Source: Pseudomonas vlassakiae (GTDB taxonomy: Bacteria; Pseudomonadota; Gammaproteobacteria; Pseudomonadales; Pseudomonadaceae). From it: a DNA stretch of 64,000 bases. Positions 57,843-64,000 of the stretch are shown piece by piece. Each line of letters begins with the position of its first letter. Within the stretch, counting starts at the first letter, position 1. The notes beneath the pieces are model-generated. The model saw nothing but the letters and a program-made list of their open reading frames with translations. It made no database searches and was not told where the DNA came from. Where the stretch lies: contig NZ_JABWRP020000004.1 of the NCBI RefSeq assembly GCF_014269035.2, positions 186,001-250,000 of the forward strand, given 5' to 3'. The position numbers and the translations under genes are program-made.

Positions 57843-58693
57843 CAATGCACGCTCCCCATTGCCAGCGAAAACGCCAAGGCCATGCGGCCGTCGCGGCAAT
57901 CCACCCCTGCCACGGCCGGCAAAAGCCGGCACGGCAAGCCGAGACGCTCGCTCAGTCGGCCAAGCGGGCAGTGCCCGGCCTCCGGCGCACCGACCACAAG
58001 CACTTCTTCCGGCCCCACCCCTCCTGCGAAAACCTCCCCAGGCAAGTCAGCTAACGCCCCCGGGGTCAACTCCCGCCTTAAAGGTAGCGTATCGTCAAGC
58101 CAGCCATGCAGCGTCGAACCGCCCGGCTCGATCCGCAGCAACGCTGCCTGGCCTTTGCTCTGGCAGGGCATCAGGCGACGCAAGGCAATGCTGTCTACCT
58201 CTGCGACTTCAAGCTCAAGCCCGGCTGCTTCGAATGCAGCTTGCATGGGCTGCAGTGCACTCTGCCGACTGGCCGCGACCAAGACATCCAGGCTACCGGG
58301 ATGCCGCGACGAGGCACCCAGCACCTGAAAATCCAGTACCAGGTCTTCAAGGGGGAAGGGGAACAGCCGGTCTGCTTCTGCCAGCAGTTGCGCCTCCATT
58401 TGACTTGGCGCCTGGCCGCCTGGCAGTTGGCACAGCTTGCAGATCACTTGTGAGGCGGGCAGCGCTACGGCTGCCCGGCGCTCGCGGCTGCCGGATTGCC
58501 GACAAGCGCTGCGCAGGGCAGCGACAATACGCTCAGGGTCCTGCCAGCCGTTGCCGGGAGCCAACGGCTCGACCGCCCAGACCAGTGGCTTATAGCGCCC
58601 CCTGCGGCGCTGCAGCTGGGCAATACGTATGGAGTCGAAAGCGATTTCCACTCCAAGCAGTGAACTGGCATCCTTGCCAAAACGTCCGAGCAT
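57842..58693 (-). CDS. pilM: Type IV pilus assembly ATPase-fold protein PilM, short
   Basis: Actin-like cytoplasmic partner of PilN. It has 283 residues, against about 354 in P. aeruginosa. The start MLGRFGKDASSLLGVEIAFD SIRIAQL is the usual PilM opening (split here only for display). Middle blocks are AVALPASQVICKLCQLP, LFPFPLEDLVLDFQVLG and LDVLVAASRQSALQPM, but the C-terminal nucleotide-binding segments (phosphate 2 and adenosine motifs) are shortened and hard to see. ATG at 58693. Divergent from mrcA, as in all pseudomonads. Confidence 0.85.
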   Translation of the reverse strand: MLGRFGKDASSLLGVEIAFDSIRIAQLQRRRGRYKPLVWAVEPLAPGNGWQDPERIVAALRSACRQSGSRERRAAVALPASQVICKLCQLPGGQAPSQMEAQLLAEADRLFPFPLEDLVLDFQVLGASSRHPGSLDVLVAASRQSALQPMQAAFEAAGLELEVAEVDSIALRRLMPCQSKGQAALLRIEPGGSTLHGWLDDTLPLRRELTPGALADLPGEVFAGGVGPEEVLVVGAPEAGHCPLGRLSERLGLPCRLLPAVAGVDCRDGRMALAFSLAMGSVH

Positions 58694-58797
58694 GGCGACT
58701 TCCTTGTTACAACCATGAACCGCCGCATTGCCGGGCCTGACCGGCCAGACGGTGCCGCGGGCCGCCTGGCCGGTCACCCGGCGAGGCGAAAAATGCT

Positions 58798-58803
58798 TAT
58801 AAT
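58798..58803 (+). promoter_or_regulatory. -10 element of mrcA promoter
   Basis: A perfect TATAAT lies about 67 bp before the mrcA start in the pilM-mrcA divergent gap. The -35 region (TCACCC at 17-bp spacing) is poor. Confidence 0.5.
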
Positions 58804-58869
58804 GCCCAGCGTTTTTTCGTCCGCCGGCCCCGTGCGCAATTCACCTCTCAATCTGGACACCGAAAAGCC

Positions 58870-61323
58870 TTGATACGCCTGCTGAAGTTCTTCTGGTGGT
58901 CTCTCGTCGCAGTCATCTGCGCGCTCGTACTCGGTGTGAGCGGTGCGTTTCTGTATCTTAGCCCCAACCTGCCGTCGGTCGATTCGCTCAGAAGCGTTCA
59001 GTTGCAGATTCCCCTCAGGGTGTATAGCAGCGATGGCAAGCTGATCGCGGAATTCGGCGAAATGCGCCGCTCACCGATCCGCTTCGCGGAAATTCCGCCA
59101 CAGTTCATTCAGGCGCTTCTGTCAGCCGAGGACGACAATTTCCTCAATCACTACGGGGTCGACCCGAGCAGCCTGATGCGCGCCGCGACCCAGCTGGTGA
59201 AAACCGGTCATATCCAGACGGGTGGCAGCACCATCACCATGCAGGTGGCGAAGAACTTCTTCCTCACCAGCGAGCGCAGCTTCTCGCGCAAGACCAACGA
59301 GATTCTTCTGGCCTTGCAGATCGAACGTGAGCTGACCAAGGACGAGATCCTCGAGCTGTACGTCAACAAGATCTACCTGGGCAACCGCGCCTACGGTATC
59401 GATGCGGCTGCGCAGGTGTATTACGGCAAGTCGATCCGTGACGTAAGCCTGGCGCAAATGGCGATGATCGCCGGCCTGCCCAAGGCACCGTCGCGCTTCA
59501 ACCCATTGGCCAACCCGGTGCGCGCCAAAGAGCGTCGCGACTGGATCCTCGGTCGCATGTACAAGCTCGGCAAGATCGACGAGGCGAGCTATCAGGCCGC
59601 CCTGGCCGAGCCGCTGAATGCCAGCTACCACGTGCCGACCCCCGAAGTTAACGCGCCGTACGTCGCCGAAATGGCCCGTGCCGAAATGGTTGGCCGCTAT
59701 GGCAGCGACGCCTATACCGAAGGTTTCCGTGTCACCACCACGGTGCCGAGCGACATGCAGGAAATGGCCAACAAGGCCATCCTCAATGGCCTGTCCGAGT
59801 ACGACGAGCGCCACGGCTACCGCGGCCCTGAAGCTCGCTTCCCGGGCAAGACCCTGGCCGCCTGGCAACAGGAGCTGAGCAAGCAACGCACTTTGGGCGG
59901 CCTGGAACCGGCCATTGTCACGCGCGTGGAAAAGAGCGGCGTGAAAGTGCTGACCCGCGCAGGCAGCGAAGAAGAGGTTAGCTGGGACACCATGAAGTGG
60001 GCCCGCCCGTTCATCAACAGCAATTCGCAGGGCCGCGCTCCGCAATCGCCTGCCGACGTTGCCCAGGTCGGTGATCTGGTACGCCTGCAGCGCCTGAATG
60101 ACGGCAAGCTCAAGTTCAGCCAGGTACCAGGAGCACAGAGTGCGCTGGTCTCCCTCGACCCACAGAACGGCGCCATCCGCGCCCTGGTCGGCGGCTTCTC
60201 GTTCGAGCAGAGCAACTACAACCGTGCCATGCAGGCCAAGCGTCAGCCAGGCTCCAGCTTCAAGCCGTTCATCTATAGTGCTGCACTGGACAGCGGCTAC
60301 ACCGCGTCCAGTCTGGTCAACGATGCGCCGATCGTGTTCGTCGACCAATACCTGGACAAGGAATGGCGCCCCAAGAACGACACCAACACCTTCCTCGGCC
60401 CGATCCGCCTGCGCGAAGCGCTGTACAAGTCTCGCAACCTGGTGTCGATCCGCCTGCTGCAGGCGATGGGTGTGGACCGTACCATCGACTACATCGCCAG
60501 GTTCGGTTTCAACAAGCAGGACCTGCCACGCAACCTTTCGCTGGCGCTGGGCACTGCAACCCTGACGCCGATGGAAATCGCCACTGGCTGGAGCACCTTT
60601 GCCAACGGCGGTTACAAGATCAATCCGTACCTGATCGATCGCATCGAGAGCCGCAGCGGCGAGACCCTGTTCACCGCCAACCCGGCGCGCGTGCCGCAGG
60701 GCGCCGAAGACCATGCCGGCCTTGCCGCTCCGGAACAGCCGATCAGCACCGCGGCCCTGCCTGGCGAGGCCCCGTCCGCCCTGGGCCAGATCGCCCCGCC
60801 ACCGCAGACGCCAGCTGTTGCCGAACAGATCGTCGATGGCCGCACCACTTACATCCTCACCAGCATGCTGCAGGACGTGATCAAGCGCGGCACAGGCCGC
60901 CGGGCACTGGCCCTGGGCCGTACCGACCTGGCCGGCAAGACAGGCACCACCAACGAGTCCAAGGACGCCTGGTTCTCCGGCTACAACGCCGATTACGTCA
61001 CCACCGTGTGGGTCGGTTTCGACCAGCCTGAAACCCTCGGTCGCCGTGAGTACGGCGGTACGGCAGCCTTGCCAATCTGGATGAGCTTCATGGGTGCGGC
61101 ACTGAAGGACAAGCCGAGCCATGCACCAGCGGAACCGGAAGGCATCCTCAGCCTGCGAGTCGACCCGGTCAGCGGCCGTGCAGCTTCGCCAAGCACGCCA
61201 GATGCCTACTTCGAACTGTTCAAGGCCGAGGATTCACCGCCGTCGGTGGATGAGCTGGGCAACGGCACGGCGCCGGGCAGCCCGCTCCCAGCAGACGAAG
61301 CAGCGCCGATGGATCTGTTCTGA
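58870..61323 (+). CDS. mrcA: Penicillin-binding protein 1A (bifunctional)
   Basis: Class A PBP with glycosyltransferase and transpeptidase activities for peptidoglycan synthesis. It has 817 residues with one N-terminal membrane helix (LVAVICALVLGVSGAFLYL). The GT51 domain has the catalytic Glu in ALLSAEDDNFLNHYGVD and the signature GGSTITMQVAKNFFLT. The transpeptidase motifs are SxxK in GSSFKPFIYSAAL, SRN in LYKSRNLVSIRLL, and KTGTT in DLAGKTGTTNESKDAW. An OB-like insert lies between them. The start is TTG 58870, giving the conserved MIRLLKFFWWSLVA; no ATG is available. Divergent from pilM. Confidence 0.95.
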   Translation: MIRLLKFFWWSLVAVICALVLGVSGAFLYLSPNLPSVDSLRSVQLQIPLRVYSSDGKLIAEFGEMRRSPIRFAEIPPQFIQALLSAEDDNFLNHYGVDPSSLMRAATQLVKTGHIQTGGSTITMQVAKNFFLTSERSFSRKTNEILLALQIERELTKDEILELYVNKIYLGNRAYGIDAAAQVYYGKSIRDVSLAQMAMIAGLPKAPSRFNPLANPVRAKERRDWILGRMYKLGKIDEASYQAALAEPLNASYHVPTPEVNAPYVAEMARAEMVGRYGSDAYTEGFRVTTTVPSDMQEMANKAILNGLSEYDERHGYRGPEARFPGKTLAAWQQELSKQRTLGGLEPAIVTRVEKSGVKVLTRAGSEEEVSWDTMKWARPFINSNSQGRAPQSPADVAQVGDLVRLQRLNDGKLKFSQVPGAQSALVSLDPQNGAIRALVGGFSFEQSNYNRAMQAKRQPGSSFKPFIYSAALDSGYTASSLVNDAPIVFVDQYLDKEWRPKNDTNTFLGPIRLREALYKSRNLVSIRLLQAMGVDRTIDYIARFGFNKQDLPRNLSLALGTATLTPMEIATGWSTFANGGYKINPYLIDRIESRSGETLFTANPARVPQGAEDHAGLAAPEQPISTAALPGEAPSALGQIAPPPQTPAVAEQIVDGRTTYILTSMLQDVIKRGTGRRALALGRTDLAGKTGTTNESKDAWFSGYNADYVTTVWVGFDQPETLGRREYGGTAALPIWMSFMGAALKDKPSHAPAEPEGILSLRVDPVSGRAASPSTPDAYFELFKAEDSPPSVDELGNGTAPGSPLPADEAAPMDLF

Positions 61324-61361
61324 AGGAGAGCGCCTGGTTCGGGTTTTGCGTGGGCGCGTAA

Positions 61362-61389
61362 ATCGAGCGCCGCCCGCGCGGCGCTCGAT
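61362..61389. repeat. Perfect 12-bp palindrome, second copy of an ATCGAGCGC repeat
   Basis: ATCGAGCGCCGC-CCGC-GCGGCGCTCGAT. The same core is in the trxC-parA hairpin at 40980-41029. It is followed by CCCACAGGCGC, resembling a REP tail. Confidence 0.7.
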
Positions 61390-61418
61390 CCCACAGGCGC
61401 TGACAGGCTCTCGGCAAA

Positions 61419-61455
61419 CAAAAAGCCCCGGCTCTCACGAGCCGGGGCTTTCTTA
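61419..61455. terminator. Bidirectional terminator (mrcA / maeB)
   Basis: AAAAGCCCCGGCTC pairs with GAGCCGGGGCTTTC around a TCAC loop, with T-runs on both strands. It serves the convergent mrcA and maeB genes. Confidence 0.92.
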
Positions 61456-61469
61456 TGTCGCAGCTGCTA

Positions 61470-62738
<1,269 letters not shown>

Positions 62739-62917
62739 GGTGGGCATTCCGCTATTTACTGTTCTGACGGACCGCCGAGGATACGCAAAGAGCCGGGGAG
62801 CCACAAGACTGGTCAGTCACTTGTGTCAAGGCCTTTGGCCTACGACTTTAAGCTATCACGCACGGGGGCATTCGGCTCACAGTGTGTACAATCTGATAGC
62901 GAAATGTCTACATCTTT

Positions 62918-63739
62918 TCAGCCTGAAGTGCGCTCCAGCATCCCGGGATCGGTCAACGGCAATACCCAGCGTCGCTGCCCCGGCTTGAGCCTTCCCTTGC
63001 GGGAACGATCCAGCACCCAGCCGCGCGCCTCGACCTGGCGTCCTTTGAGATTAGTGAAGAAGCTGGCGGGGAAGGTGCGTTGCAGACGAGCGGGGATCTG
63101 CAGCACAACGGCATCGTCCAGTTCGAGCCAGATGCCGCCACGATTGCGCTCGATGCTACGGACGGTGCCGCTGACAACGGCAAACCCGGATTGCCGCACA
63201 TCGGCAGCGCTGCGCACTGGCGAGCTGCGCCACAGCCCGACCCGCGCCTGGCGCGCCACCCGCTCGGCTGCTTGCTGGCAACCTGCCAGGCGCACATTGG
63301 GCGCAACCGCTACGTGATAGCCAAGGCCCTCGCTGAGCAGCCGTGCCTCCAGATTGTCGCCATTACGGCCATAGATGTGCGCCAGGGTGCGCCCATACTT
63401 GTCCTTGCCCTCGACACCGGGCACCAGCCCGACACGACCGTCACTGGCTTTAACCAACGCTTGCAGTCGCTGCCTGGCAGCCTCGGCATAAGGTTCACTG
63501 GTGCGCCCCCTGCGCCCGATTTCCGGGGCATTGATGCCGATCATGCGGACACTGCGACCGTCGGTCAGGCGCAACGTGTCGCCATCCACCACCCGGCGCA
63601 CCGCCACCTGCTGTGGCTTGTCTGGCACCGGGCAGAACGCCAGGGCCGGTAGCTGCCAGATTGCGCCCACAAAAAAGGCGCCCACGAGGGGCGCCTTTTT
63701 CAGCAACAACGCGAAGCCCGAAGGATTCGCCATGCGCAT
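62918..63739 (-). CDS. Secreted thermonuclease-like (SNase) protein
   Basis: Staphylococcal-nuclease-fold endonuclease of 273 residues from the ATG at 63739. A hydrophobic N-terminus (LVGAFFVGAIWQLPALAFC) is a likely signal peptide. The SNase domain contains RVVDGDTLRLTDGRSVRMIG, INAPEIGRRGRTSEPYAEAA, DKYGRTLAHIYG and LLSEGLGYHVAVAPN, with Asp and Arg catalytic positions present. A further domain of about 85 residues follows, rich in basic residues. The ATG lies 2 bp after the rpmE stop. The rpmE terminator falls inside codons 13-23, so a shorter GTG start after the hairpin is possible. Confidence 0.85.
   Translation of the reverse strand: MRMANPSGFALLLKKAPLVGAFFVGAIWQLPALAFCPVPDKPQQVAVRRVVDGDTLRLTDGRSVRMIGINAPEIGRRGRTSEPYAEAARQRLQALVKASDGRVGLVPGVEGKDKYGRTLAHIYGRNGDNLEARLLSEGLGYHVAVAPNVRLAGCQQAAERVARQARVGLWRSSPVRSAADVRQSGFAVVSGTVRSIERNRGGIWLELDDAVVLQIPARLQRTFPASFFTNLKGRQVEARGWVLDRSRKGRLKPGQRRWVLPLTDPGMLERTSG
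63671..63700 (-). terminator. Intrinsic terminator of rpmE, inside the nuclease gene
   Basis: AAAAAGGCGCC pairs with GGCGCCTTTTT around CACGAGG; the minus-strand copy ends in TTTTTT. It is 42 bp after the rpmE stop and lies within the signal-peptide codons of the co-directional nuclease gene. Confidence 0.85.
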
Positions 63740-63741
63740 GA

Positions 63742-63957
63742 TTACTTCTTGGTACCGAACATACCGAAGCGATCGGCGAACTTCTGTACGCGACCACCGG
63801 TGTCCAGGACTTTCTGCTTACCGGTGTAGAACGGGTGGCACAGGTTGCAAACGTCGATCGCCAGGGTGTTGCCCAGGGTCGAACGAGTTTCGAACTTGTT
63901 ACCGCAGCTGCAGGTGACTGCAACTACTTCGTAGTTCGGGTGGATACCTTCTTTCAT
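63742..63957 (-). CDS. rpmE: 50S ribosomal protein L31
   Basis: Bridges the ribosomal subunits. It has 71 residues in the zinc-binding (C+) form, with cysteines in TCSCGNKF and [13 protein letters not shown]. The start [10 protein letters not shown] is standard; the ATG at 63957 follows GGAAGTGACC, giving a good ribosome site. It ends TAA 2 bp before the nuclease ATG and has a terminator shortly after. The remaining 43 bp to the window end look like its leader. Confidence 0.97.
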   Translation of the reverse strand: MKEGIHPNYEVVAVTCSCGNKFETRSTLGNTLAIDVCNLCHPFYTGKQKVLDTGGRVQKFADRFGMFGTKK

Positions 63958-64000
63958 GGTCACTTCCTCGAGCTGCGTGCCGCCACCCAACACCTATTGT

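Overview
The window is a Pseudomonas chromosome segment, most likely from the P. putida group. The evidence is the gene order fbp-glgP, typA-thiI-glnA-ntrBC, secB-grxC-gpmI, betT/betIBA, gltBD, pilM-Q-aroKB and mrcA-maeB-rpmE, the GC-rich codon use, and several inverted REP pairs with GCGGGTTTACCCGC-type cores. No rRNA, tRNA, CRISPR array, transposase or integrase was seen. Almost everything is core genome. The main accessory patch is about 3.9-8.8 kb.

Layout. 1-3.9 kb: fbp (cut by the window edge), glgP and a YkgJ-type cysteine-cluster protein. 3.9-8.8 kb: a candidate sRNA with its own promoter and terminator, an AT-richer orphan gene, a heavily structured leader with repeated GTGGAA hairpin loops before two small Pseudomonas-type genes (the second DUF3077-like), and two tandem PhoPQ-activated-pathogenicity-related (PqaA-like) secreted proteins. 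8.9-12.3 kb: typA and thiI. 12.4-18.1 kb: a nitrogen-control block in which glnA, ntrBC and a homologue of the sRNA NrsZ each have a sigma-54 (-24/-12) element and NtrC-like upstream sites. NrsZ is built from three 60-nt modules. A secreted chorismate mutase gene lies between glnA and ntrB. 18.1-25.6 kb: a membrane-anchored hypothetical and trmL that share a CATG start, then rhodanese-grxC-secB, gpmI, and the cell-wall operon envC-ctpA-yibQ. 25.7-33.6 kb: a secreted trypsin-like protease and the choline-to-betaine module betT / betI-betB-betA with a perfect BetI-type palindrome. 33.9-44.2 kb: a cation/proton antiporter, mscK, selO, trxC, an orphan ParA, and a divergent LysR/MFS pair. 44.2-51.4 kb: hemE, gltD and gltB. 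51.8-58.7 kb (minus strand): a reduced pilM-pilN-pilO/P-pilQ cluster co-directional with aroK, aroB and a DamX-like SPOR protein. 58.9-64 kb: mrcA (PBP1A), maeB, a secreted nuclease and rpmE.

Two physiological themes stand out. One is nitrogen assimilation: glnA, gltBD and ntrBC-nrsZ. The other is osmotic and envelope homeostasis: betT/betIBA, the antiporter, mscK, envC/ctpA and mrcA. The most unusual signals are non-coding or overlapping: the 4.97-5.17 kb leader with two mutually incompatible long helices, the 3.93-4.06 kb sRNA candidate, the rpmE terminator embedded in a nuclease signal peptide, the pilO-pilP fusion that runs 80 nt into pilQ, and the NrsZ modules antisense to a neighbouring gene end. 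Family names were assigned by recognising motifs and gene order by eye. No database search was run.
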